Positions 49,180 to 56,986 of a stretch of 64,000 nt of DNA are shown here, one piece after another. The DNA is taken from positions 4,174,001-4,238,000 of the forward strand of contig NZ_CP110139.1 of the NCBI RefSeq assembly GCF_025979885.1. Direction: 5' to 3'. The notes below the pieces were generated by a model. It was not told where the DNA came from. It worked only from the letters and a program-made list of their open reading frames with translations, and made no database searches. How positions within the stretch are numbered: position 1 is the first letter of the stretch; each line of letters starts with the position of its first letter. Origin of the DNA: Hymenobacter sp. YIM 151500-1 (GTDB taxonomy: Bacteria > Bacteroidota > Bacteroidia > Cytophagales > Hymenobacteraceae). Both the position numbers and the translations under genes were made by a program.

Positions 49180-49938
49180 ATGGATCAACCCCGCCCCACC
49201 ATTCTCTTCGTACACGGCTACCTGGAAAGCAGCGAAATCTGGAACGAGTTTGTGCAAGAGTTGCCCGACACCTACCAGGTGCTGCGGCCCAACCTGCCCG
49301 GCTACGGCCCCGAGCCCGGCCGCGTGGGCGACTACTCGCTGGAAGCTGCCGCCGACTTTCTGCGCCAGCAGCTGACCGAGGCCGGCGTGGGCCGGGTGCT
49401 GCTGGTGGGCCACAGCATGGGCGGGTACGTGAGCTTGGCTTTCGCCGAAAAGTATCCGGGCCTGGTAGCCGGGCTGTGTTTGTTCCACTCCTCCTCCCTG
49501 CCCGACGCTGACGAAGACCGGGAGCGGCGCACCCGAAACAGCGCCTTTATTGAGGAGCACGGCGTGGCGGCCTTTGCCGACGAGTTTCTGAAGCCCCAGC
49601 TGTCGGCGGCCCACCGCGAGTCGATGGAGCACCACGTGGAGCAGCTGAAGCGCATTGCCGCGGCTGTGCCGCAAGAAACCGCCTTGGGCAGCCTCGACGC
49701 CATAGCCCAGCGCCCCGACCGCCGCGACGTGCTGGAAAAGGCCACCTACCCCGTGCTGTTCATTGCCGGCAAAGACGACCGGGCCGTGCCCCCGGAGAAA
49801 ACCCACGAGGAAAGCCTGCTGCCCGACCACTGCATGGTGCTTTGGCTGGCCCGCGTGGGGCACCTGGGCTTCCTGGAGCGCCCCGACGCCACCCGCCGCG
49901 CCGTGGAAGGATTTGCCGAGCTGGTGTTCAAGCAGTAG
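49180..49938 (+). CDS. alpha/beta hydrolase (paralogue 2)
   Basis: About 252 residues from the ATG at 49180 (MDQPRPTILFVHGYLESSE). Motifs: FVHGYLES oxyanion, VGHSMGGYVSLAFAE nucleophile elbow, AGKDDRAVPPE and RVGHLGFLE for acid and His. It is closely related to the gene at 45839 over the full length, sharing the Asp-rich LPDADED cap segment. Together with the intervening M48 gene this suggests a local duplication followed by insertion or rearrangement. Substrate unknown. Confidence 0.87.
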   Translation: MDQPRPTILFVHGYLESSEIWNEFVQELPDTYQVLRPNLPGYGPEPGRVGDYSLEAAADFLRQQLTEAGVGRVLLVGHSMGGYVSLAFAEKYPGLVAGLCLFHSSSLPDADEDRERRTRNSAFIEEHGVAAFADEFLKPQLSAAHRESMEHHVEQLKRIAAAVPQETALGSLDAIAQRPDRRDVLEKATYPVLFIAGKDDRAVPPEKTHEESLLPDHCMVLWLARVGHLGFLERPDATRRAVEGFAELVFKQ

Positions 49939-49965
49939 CAGGCCGGCGCGGCCGGCGCTGGTGAG

Positions 49966-51051
49966 CTATATCCTGATAAACTTAGCCGGGCAGATGCAGA
50001 ACACCCGTACCGGCCGGCCCTGGTACTGGGCCGGCGTGGCAATCCGCTGGGCCTTGACGGCCCGGACGGTTTCGGCGTCCAGCAGAGGATGAGAAGACTG
50101 GACGACCTCTACCCGCTCAATCTGCCCCTGCTCACTTACCTCGAAGTATACCAACGTTTCGCCCTGAATACGACTACGGATGGCCGCCGCGGGGTAGCGG
50201 AGACTGCGCATAATGGTGGCTCGTAAAGGCTCGGCTGGGGTGCTGCCCACGAAAACGGGAAGCTGATCGGCATAGGGAAGGGGACGGGCGGCGGGTGCTG
50301 CTGGTTGAGAAGTGAAGTCGATTGGTACCGTCCAGCGGGTTGTGACGGGTGAGCTGTTGCGGCGGGCCGGCAGCCAGGCAGGCATGGCCGCCAGATGCTG
50401 TTCGGCGGCGGTGTGGAGCAGCACCAGCCCGGACGAGACGGGTGCAGCCTTCTGAGCTTTCGGGTCGGCCACGGGCGGCAAGGCCTTGACGTGCCGCACC
50501 TTGCCAACGGAGTCTACCTCAAACTGCACGTACACCCGGCCTTGCACCTGGGCGGCGCGGGCTGCTTCCGGGTAGGGAGTAGCGGCCAGGTAGGCGGCCA
50601 GCGCCTCGGGGCCGCCCGGATACTGCGCGTCGCGGGAGGCGGCGGTGTCGGCCGGCAGCTTAAACTGGATGGGCAACGTGTACGCCACCGCCACGGCCCG
50701 CCCGCCCTGGCGGCCGGGAATGAAGGCCGGCAGGGCCTGCACGGCGCGCACGGCTTCAGCATCGAGCAGGGGATGAACTGGCTTCACGGCCTTGGCGTCC
50801 CGGACGTTACCGGTTTCGGTGACGACAAACGACACGAATACCCGGCCTTCAATCCGTTGCTGCTGGGCTTCGGCAGGGTACTGGACGGTGCGGCTTACCG
50901 CCTGAAACAGCGCAGCTTGCCCGCCAGGAAATGTGGGCATCTGCTCCACGTAGGTGTAAACGGGTTGGGAAGTGGCGGGCTGCTGGGCCTGGGCTGAGCT
51001 ATGCAGCGTAACCAGGGCCGCCAGTACGGCTGCCCGAGAAAACAGGGACAT
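49966..51051 (-). CDS. secreted protein with three TonB C-terminal domains
   Basis: About 361 residues from the ATG at 51051 (MSLFSRAAVLAALVTLHSSA, signal peptide ending AQAQQ). It contains three TonB_C-like modules: TVQYPAEAQQQRIEGRVFVSF (first), TPYPEAARAAQVQGRVYVQFE (second), and LRYPAAAIRSRIQGETLVYFE (third). The first and third continue with HPLLDAEAVRAV/HPLLDAETVRAV. There is no N-terminal membrane anchor or Pro-rich stretch, so it is not a classical energy-transducing TonB. It may bind TonB-dependent receptors or peptidoglycan in the periplasm. Confidence 0.85.
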   Translation of the reverse strand: MSLFSRAAVLAALVTLHSSAQAQQPATSQPVYTYVEQMPTFPGGQAALFQAVSRTVQYPAEAQQQRIEGRVFVSFVVTETGNVRDAKAVKPVHPLLDAEAVRAVQALPAFIPGRQGGRAVAVAYTLPIQFKLPADTAASRDAQYPGGPEALAAYLAATPYPEAARAAQVQGRVYVQFEVDSVGKVRHVKALPPVADPKAQKAAPVSSGLVLLHTAAEQHLAAMPAWLPARRNSSPVTTRWTVPIDFTSQPAAPAARPLPYADQLPVFVGSTPAEPLRATIMRSLRYPAAAIRSRIQGETLVYFEVSEQGQIERVEVVQSSHPLLDAETVRAVKAQRIATPAQYQGRPVRVFCICPAKFIRI

Positions 51052-51185
51052 ACGATAGAAGGTGAGGGTAACAATAGAAAAGCGGCGAAGCACACTACAC
51101 GTGGTACTTCGCCGCTGAAAGATAGAACTTAGCCAGGAATTTTCTAAGACGTTATTCCCGACAAATACGCAGAACGACAGGGCAG

Positions 51186-52187
51186 CTAGGCCTGCAACAG
51201 CCCCATGTACAGCATCTTTTCGGCAATCTGCACGGCATTGGTGGCGGCACCTTTGCGCAGGTTGTCGGCCACAACCCACAGGTTGAGGGTACGGGGCTGG
51301 GTTTCGTCGCGGCGGATGCGGCCGACGAGCACGGCGTCGCGGCCGTGGGCGTCTTTGGGCATGGGGTAGCGGTTCTGGGCGGGGTCGTCTACCAGCTCCA
51401 CGCCTTCGGTCTGGCGTAGGATGTCGCGCACTTCGTCGAGGTCAAACTCCTCGGCAAACTCCACGTTCACGGACTCGGAGTGGCCGCCGACTACGGGAAT
51501 GCGCACGGTGGTGGCCGTCACGCGGATGGTGTCGTCGGAGAAGATTTTTTTGGTTTCCTCCACCATTTTCATTTCCTCCTTGGTGTAGCCATTGGCCTCG
51601 AAGTCGTTGATGTGGGGCAGCACGTTCAGGTCGATGGGATGAGGGTAGGCGCGGGGAGCCGCGTCGGGGGTGCCGGCGCGCTCCGCCATGAGCTGGTCCA
51701 CGGCTTTTTTGCCGGTGCCGGTTACGCTCTGGTAGGTGCTTACCACAATGCGCTGCACCCGGTAGCGCTGGTGTAGCTTGTTGAGGGCCACCACCATCTG
51801 GATGGTCGAGCAGTTGGGGTTGGCAATGATTTTATCCGCCGTCGTCAGCTCGTGGGCGTTGATTTCGGGCACTACCAGCTTCTTGGTGGGGTCCATGCGC
51901 CAGGCCGAGGAATTGTCGATAACCACGGTGCCAACTTCGGCGAAGCGCGGGGCTTCCTCTTTGGAAATGGAGCCCCCGGCCGAGAAAATGGCCACGGCGG
52001 GGCGGGCGGCAATGGCATCATCCATGCTCACCACTTTGTATTTCTGGCCCCGGAATTCGATTTCCTGGCCCACCGACTTGGCGGAGGCCACAGGCAGCAG
52101 CTCGGTAACGGGAAACTGGCGCTCAGCCAGCACCTTCAGCATCTCGGTGCCTACCAGGCCGGTGGCACCTACAACGGCAACTTTCAT
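51186..52187 (-). CDS. asd: aspartate-semialdehyde dehydrogenase
   Basis: 333 residues; reduces aspartyl-4-phosphate to aspartate semialdehyde, the branch point to Lys/diaminopimelate, Thr and Met. N-terminal NADP motif VAVVGATGLVGTEMLKVL, SAGGSISKE, the catalytic Cys in IIANPNCSTIQMV, VVSTYQSVTGTGKKAV, and the His in VPVVGGHSESVNVEF. Length matches the bacterial family. A TACCTTTA element on the minus strand (52214-52207) is the likely promoter. It supplies the methionine genes at 30.7-35.3 kb but is not linked to them. Confidence 0.96.
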   Translation of the reverse strand: MKVAVVGATGLVGTEMLKVLAERQFPVTELLPVASAKSVGQEIEFRGQKYKVVSMDDAIAARPAVAIFSAGGSISKEEAPRFAEVGTVVIDNSSAWRMDPTKKLVVPEINAHELTTADKIIANPNCSTIQMVVALNKLHQRYRVQRIVVSTYQSVTGTGKKAVDQLMAERAGTPDAAPRAYPHPIDLNVLPHINDFEANGYTKEEMKMVEETKKIFSDDTIRVTATTVRIPVVGGHSESVNVEFAEEFDLDEVRDILRQTEGVELVDDPAQNRYPMPKDAHGRDAVLVGRIRRDETQPRTLNLWVVADNLRKGAATNAVQIAEKMLYMGLLQA

Positions 52188-52206
52188 TCTGATTCAGGTT
52201 AGGCTG

Positions 52207-52214
52207 TAAAGGTA
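52207..52214 (-). promoter_or_regulatory. -7 promoter element of asd (TACCTTTA)
   Basis: One mismatch from TAnnTTTG, 20 bases before the asd ATG. Confidence 0.45.
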
Positions 52215-52227
52215 AAGCAGTATATCT

Positions 52228-52327
52228 TTCTCGCAGTGTTGCGCAGGGGATGACGCAGTGTTTCGCAGTGTGCTGACGCCTGAACACTGCGAAACACTGC
52301 GTTATCCTCTGCGCAACACTGCGAGAA
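52228..52327 (+). repeat. 100-base near-perfect hairpin in the leader of the lamin-tail gene
   Basis: Arms 52228-52271 (TTCTCGCAGTGTTGCGCAGG...) and 52284-52327 are 44 bases with two mismatches, around a 12-base loop. The hairpin ends 14 bases before the GTG start at 52342. A TATATCTTTC element (52221-52230) would place it in the transcript. Confidence 0.88.
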
Positions 52328-52341
52328 AAACACATCTGCCC

Positions 52342-54936
52342 GTGAAGAAACTACTACTCCTGCTATTCCTCCCCTTATCCGCTACCGCCCAGCTCACCGA
52401 CACCTTCCAGGACGGCAACTTCACCCAGAACCCCGCCTGGACCGGCGACGCGGCCAGCTTCCAGGTCACCGCCCAGCAGCTCCAAACCAACGGCCCCGCC
52501 GTCACGGGCACCCAGCTCCAGCTCACGACGCCCTGCCAGGCCAGCACCGGCACCACTTGGGAGTTTTGGGTTAACCTGAGGCTGGCTACCAGCAGCGGCA
52601 ACTATGCCGACGTGTGGCTGCTCTCCGACCAGGCGGACCTGAAAACCGCCACCGGCTACTTCGTGCGCCTGGGCGGCACCCCCGACGAGGTGGCCCTGTT
52701 TCGCAAAGACGCCGCGGGCAGCCCCGTGTACGTGGTGAACGGGCAGGATGGTACGCTCAGCTCCTCGACCAACAACCTCGTACGGGTGCGCGTGACCCGC
52801 TCCGTGCAGAACGTCTGGACCCTGGAGCGGGACCTGACCGGCGGCACCACCTTCGCCGCCGAAGGCACCGCTACGGATGCCACTCACCAGCGCGGCGGCC
52901 ACGTGGGCGTGCTCGTCACGTATTCGCAGGCCAATAACCGGGCGTTTTTCTTCGACGATTTTCGGGTGACGGACGCCACTGCGCCCCTGCTGATCAAGGC
53001 CGCGGCCAGCACTGCCCGCCAGCTCGACCTCACCTTCAACGAAGCCGTGGCCGCAGTGCAGAGTGCCACCAATTATCGGCTGACCACGGCCGGCGCCCCC
53101 GCCGTAACTGCCGCCCAGCGCGACGCCCAGGACCCCGCCGTAGTGCACTTGACTTTGGCCGCCGACTTGCCGCTGGGCCCCGTGACAGTGGAGGCCCGCA
53201 GCATAGCCGACCTGTACGGCAACGTGGCGCTTGGCCCGCTCACGGCTAGTTTTCAGAACAACGGCATTGCCGTAGCGCCAGGGCCCAATCAAGTGCTCAT
53301 CACCGAAATCCTGGCCGACGAGACGCCTGCCGTGGGGCTGCCGGCTTCGGAGTTTATCGAAGTTCATAACCCTTCGGCTACGGCCGTGCTGGACCTGGCC
53401 GGGGTGCGGCTGCTGAAGCCCGGCAGCAGTGCAGCAGCGGTATTTCCGGCCGGGGCGGTGCTGCTGCCGGGCGAGTACGCCGTGGTGTGTGGCAGCACGC
53501 GGGCCAGTCAGTTTGCGGGCTTGGGCAAGGTGTTCGGGCTGAGTAATTTCCCTAGCCTGAGCAATGCCGCCGACCAGCTGATGCTACGGGCCAGAGACGG
53601 CCGGACGTTGTTTGAAATCAGCTACGCCGACACCTGGTACAAGGACGCCCGCAAGCAGGAGGGCGGCTGGACTCTGGAAATGGTGGATGCCACCAACCCC
53701 TGCGCCGGCCTCGACAACTGGACGGCCAGCCAGGACCCCAGCGGCGGCACCCCCGGCCAGGCCAACTCCGTGCGCGCCACCCGCCCCGACCTCACCGCCC
53801 CCGTCCTGCTCCGCGCCCTGGCCCTGAACCCCACCACCGTGCGCCTGTTTTTCGGGGAGAAGCTGGACAGCACGGCCGCGGCGGCCAGCGGCCTATACTC
53901 GCTGAACCCGGCGGCGGCCGTAACCAAAGCTGCTCCCCTCGGGCCTGATTTCCGGGTGGTGGACCTGACGCTGAGCGCCGCCCTGCCGGCTAACCAGCCC
54001 TACACCGTAACCGTGCAGCGGGCCCAGGACTGCGTGGGCAATGCTAGCGGCCCGGCTACCTCGGCCACATTTGCCCTGCCCGTGCCCGCCGCGCCCGGCG
54101 ACGTGGTACTCAACGAAATTCTCTTCAATCCGCGCACCGGGGGCGTTGATTTCGTGGAGCTGCTGAACCGCTCCGGCAAGTACCTGGACCTGCAAGGCTG
54201 GCGCCTGGCCAGCGAAAAGCCCGACGGCACCCAGGACGCCGAGCCCATCAGCCCGGTGCCCGTAGTGCTGGGTCCGGGCCAGCTGCTAGCCCTCACCACC
54301 CGCCCCGACGTAGTGCAGCGCCAGTACCCCACCAGCACCGCCCCGGCAAGCCTGCTGGCCGTGCCCGCCCTGCCCAGCCTGCCCGACGACGCCGGCACGG
54401 TAGCGGTGCTGGACGCCCGAAACCAAACCCTGGACCGCTACACGTACCATGAAAAGCAGCACCTGAAGCTGCTGAACGACCTGGACGGCGTGTCGCTGGA
54501 ACGCATCAGGGCCGAAGGGCCGAGCGAGGCCGGCAACTTCCACTCGGCCGCTGGGGCCGTGGGCCATGCCACGCCGGGCCGCCCCAACTCCCAAGCCCGC
54601 CCCGACCCCAGCGGCGCGGGCACGCTGGTGCTGGAGCCCGAGGTCTTCACGCCCGACAACGACGGCCAGCAGGATTTTGCCACCCTCACCTACCAGCTTG
54701 ATCAGCCCGGCTACGTCGGCTCCCTCACCATCTACGACGCCCAGGGCCGCCTGGCTCGCCGCCTCGTCCGCAACGAAAGCCTGCCCACCCGCGGCTTCTG
54801 GCAGTGGGACGGCCTCACCGACCAAGGCCAGAAAGCACCCGTGGGCGTGTACGTGCTGCTGGTGGAGCTGCTGCGCCCCAGCGGCGGCGAGAAAGAGCAG
54901 TACCGGAAAACCGTGGTGGTAGGGGCGCGGCTGTAG
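52342..54936 (+). CDS. lamin-tail-domain T9SS surface protein
   Basis: About 864 residues from a GTG at 52342 giving a signal peptide (MKKLLLLLFLPLSATAQ). In order: a concanavalin-like beta domain (about 20-215, DTFQDGNFTQNPAWTGD); Ig-like strands; a first lamin-tail domain (QVLITEILADETPAVGLPAS); a further Ig-like module; a second lamin-tail domain (DVVLNEILFNPRTGGVDFVE); and a C-terminal gliding-motility-type domain (EPEVFTPDNDGQQDF ... APVGVYVLLVELL). It is predicted to leave the cell through type IX secretion. The role may be adhesion or association with a nuclease/phosphatase, as lamin-tail proteins often do, but no catalytic domain is present. Confidence 0.88.
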   Translation: MKKLLLLLFLPLSATAQLTDTFQDGNFTQNPAWTGDAASFQVTAQQLQTNGPAVTGTQLQLTTPCQASTGTTWEFWVNLRLATSSGNYADVWLLSDQADLKTATGYFVRLGGTPDEVALFRKDAAGSPVYVVNGQDGTLSSSTNNLVRVRVTRSVQNVWTLERDLTGGTTFAAEGTATDATHQRGGHVGVLVTYSQANNRAFFFDDFRVTDATAPLLIKAAASTARQLDLTFNEAVAAVQSATNYRLTTAGAPAVTAAQRDAQDPAVVHLTLAADLPLGPVTVEARSIADLYGNVALGPLTASFQNNGIAVAPGPNQVLITEILADETPAVGLPASEFIEVHNPSATAVLDLAGVRLLKPGSSAAAVFPAGAVLLPGEYAVVCGSTRASQFAGLGKVFGLSNFPSLSNAADQLMLRARDGRTLFEISYADTWYKDARKQEGGWTLEMVDATNPCAGLDNWTASQDPSGGTPGQANSVRATRPDLTAPVLLRALALNPTTVRLFFGEKLDSTAAAASGLYSLNPAAAVTKAAPLGPDFRVVDLTLSAALPANQPYTVTVQRAQDCVGNASGPATSATFALPVPAAPGDVVLNEILFNPRTGGVDFVELLNRSGKYLDLQGWRLASEKPDGTQDAEPISPVPVVLGPGQLLALTTRPDVVQRQYPTSTAPASLLAVPALPSLPDDAGTVAVLDARNQTLDRYTYHEKQHLKLLNDLDGVSLERIRAEGPSEAGNFHSAAGAVGHATPGRPNSQARPDPSGAGTLVLEPEVFTPDNDGQQDFATLTYQLDQPGYVGSLTIYDAQGRLARRLVRNESLPTRGFWQWDGLTDQGQKAPVGVYVLLVELLRPSGGEKEQYRKTVVVGARL

Positions 54937-55341
54937 AAAGTCTGCCTCGACGAGGTGGAACCCAAGCACCCGATAGGAAGGCGTATCTTCTTTCACACAC
55001 AATTGGTACTGTTTCAGTGCCTCTACCGTGTGCCTCGCTCCTGGCAAATCAGCGCCAAACTCATTAACTCCAGCCCGAAAAAGCAAAGCATCCTTAACGC
55101 CCCGCCTGCTCTACTTGCATCGGCCTGCTGAAGCATAACCGTCTGCCGACTTTTTAAGCGGGTTTAAAACAACCATGGACCAGGCAACGCATCAACCTAA
55201 GCACTGGGCAGAAGAGGCCACAGGCTTATCTGACAAGGGCTCAAGGCTATAAAAAATACTACTGGTTAATAGCTCGGCAATATCTTTTGGGGCGGCAGGT
55301 CGTAGAAAAACCCATCTTCAACCTTTCACTTGCCTGTCCCC
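54937..55341. other. gap with a coding-like remnant and a tiny ORF
   Basis: On the minus strand a frame from 55086 to about 54945 reads PGARHTVEALKQYQLC and DTPSYRVLGFHLVEADF. It looks like protein but runs on antisense to the lamin-tail gene, so it may be a fossil. On the plus strand 55175-55252 is a 25-codon ORF starting MDQATHQPKHWAEE; unknown. Neither is firm. Confidence 0.25.
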
Positions 55342-55728
55342 ATGAAAGTAATATCACCTCGCGTGCATGGCATGCTCGACTATGGCACCGTTGCCTTATT
55401 TGCCCTGGCCCCCACGCTGTTCAACTTCGAAGGCCCGTACGCAACAGTTTGTTACCTATTAGCAGCCGGCTATCTGCTCATCACTTTGCTCACCGACTTC
55501 CCGATGGGAGCGATGCGCGTAATTCCTTTCCCCGTGCACGGTGGGCTGGAACTGGTAAGCGGCCTGGCGTTTCTGGCAGCGCCGTTTGTATTCGGCTTCA
55601 ACGACCTGAATGAAACGGCCCGCAACTTCTTCATGATTATGGGTGTGGTGTTTCTGGGTACCTGGATGCTCACCGACTGGCGGGGCGTTGCGCACGCCCG
55701 CACCGAAGGCACCATGATGCCTCACTAA
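55342..55728 (+). CDS. SPW-repeat membrane protein
   Basis: 128 residues from the ATG at 55342 (MKVISPRVHGMLDYGTVALF). Four membrane segments in two repeats, each opening with a PxVHG motif (SPRVHGMLDYGTVALFALAP; FPVHGGLELVSGLAFLAAPF), and a conserved LTDWRG near the C-terminus. This matches small SPW-family inner-membrane proteins, whose function is not known. It is a single gene with a terminator about 88 bases downstream. Confidence 0.78.
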   Translation: MKVISPRVHGMLDYGTVALFALAPTLFNFEGPYATVCYLLAAGYLLITLLTDFPMGAMRVIPFPVHGGLELVSGLAFLAAPFVFGFNDLNETARNFFMIMGVVFLGTWMLTDWRGVAHARTEGTMMPH

Positions 55729-55815
55729 GAAGCTAAGCGCGTCTCTACAGCGGACTGACGTAGTTGCAGCTAATGCCAACTGCTTCTTAGCTAGAGTAGC
55801 AGCATATTTTCTGGG

Positions 55816-55847
55816 AAGCCCGGCACCAAGGTGGTGCCGGGCTTTTT
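55816..55847 (+). terminator. Rho-independent terminator
   Basis: AAGCCCGGCACC (55816-55827) pairs with 55833-55844, followed by TTT, downstream of the SPW gene. The gap then carries a truncated copy (about 55940-55990) of the family A repeat arm. Confidence 0.75.
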
Positions 55848-56020
55848 AGTTGTGCTACAGGGTTGCCGCCCGGCTCCTGCCGCACAGCGTACGAGAGCCG
55901 GGCGGTTTCTTTATATAGAAGTATTAGCAGTAGTACAACCTCCGCACGCGAGACACTTCGGTTAGTCGACGCCAGATAGTGCAGGACGGGCTGTCCGACG
56001 GCCTGAATAACTAAGCCAGA

Positions 56021-56884
56021 CTACCGGCGCAGCGTGAGGCCCACGAAATATTCCCGGTACGTGTTGCGCGTGAGAGGCAGGGCGGCGCCAAAGTCGAGCT
56101 GGCAATTCTCACTGAGCATCAGCTCCGGCCCTACATTCAGACTGCTGCGCCACACATCTTTTCGGGTGTCCCAGTAGCTCATCAGCTCGGTGTAGACGCC
56201 CAGAACCTTGGTGAACTCGTGGTTGATGGTGGCCGCCGGCAGCACGGCCCAGTAGTGCAGGCCCTCGTCCCGGTCGTAGCTGCGCTGCCCCCGCACCTGC
56301 AACGACAGCTCCGTAGCCTCGCTGAACACGTACGTGAACGGCACCGACAGGCCGGCCTCCACGCCGCCTTCGCCTACGTCGTCGCCGGTGGGCAGGCGCA
56401 CGTAGCCGGCCAGCGCCAGGGCGGCGCCGGTTTTCTTGTTGTCACCGAACAGGTTGCGCTTCAGGCGCAGCGTCACGTCGCCGAAGCCGCGGCGGCGCTC
56501 AGGCTGCTCACCGGTCCATTGCTTTTCCGTGGTGTAGGATTCCAACACCACCTGCACATCGGTCTGTTCTGATAGGCCCAGTTTCAGTGTGGCTTGGTTG
56601 AGGTACAGCTCGCGGCGGCGCTGCCCGTTCTCACGGCCGTTGCGCAGGCGCAGCAGGTTGGTTTCCAGCTGAAAATGGCCGGGGTCGATGGTGAAAGCAC
56701 TTTCCGTGATGCCAGGCCGGTCGGGGTGGAGCTTGCGCAGGTCCGGGCGGGGCGTGGGGTTGCGTAGGGAGTAGCGGCGGGTAGCGGCGGTGTCGGCAGA
56801 CTGCTGCGCCAGGCTGGGCGCAGTCAGCAGCAGCAAGCCGCCAAGCAAGAAAGCCGTGGTAGCACGAGAGTAGGAGAGAGACAT
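56021..56884 (-). CDS. outer-membrane transporter-like beta-barrel protein
   Basis: About 287 residues from the ATG at 56884 (MSLSYSRATTAFLLGGLLLL), signal peptide ending SLAQQ. The sequence DRPGITESAFTIDPGHFQLETNLL at the start of the mature barrel (in parts), VQVVLESYTTEKQWTGE, and GAALALAGYVRLPTGDD are typical of 'phenol degradation/transporter' (MetA-type) outer-membrane proteins. C-terminal EYFVGLTLRR fits a barrel strand. It follows the TonB-dependent receptor gene on the same strand after 103 bases, so a role with the metal cluster is possible but unproven. Confidence 0.78.
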   Translation of the reverse strand: MSLSYSRATTAFLLGGLLLLTAPSLAQQSADTAATRRYSLRNPTPRPDLRKLHPDRPGITESAFTIDPGHFQLETNLLRLRNGRENGQRRRELYLNQATLKLGLSEQTDVQVVLESYTTEKQWTGEQPERRRGFGDVTLRLKRNLFGDNKKTGAALALAGYVRLPTGDDVGEGGVEAGLSVPFTYVFSEATELSLQVRGQRSYDRDEGLHYWAVLPAATINHEFTKVLGVYTELMSYWDTRKDVWRSSLNVGPELMLSENCQLDFGAALPLTRNTYREYFVGLTLRR

Positions 56885-56986
56885 GGCCCCGATACGCACC
56901 TTCCGGCACTCAGGATGCAGGCTGCACTAGCCTGGCGGAACGCCTAGCTTACGGGGCCTCCTGCTCGAAGTAGGCGGCGAATTTCC

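Noticed and set aside
55175..55252. 25-codon ORF (MDQATHQPKHWAEE...)
   Set aside because: Coding-like but too short, with no promoter or conserved context; kept only as a note in the gap entry.
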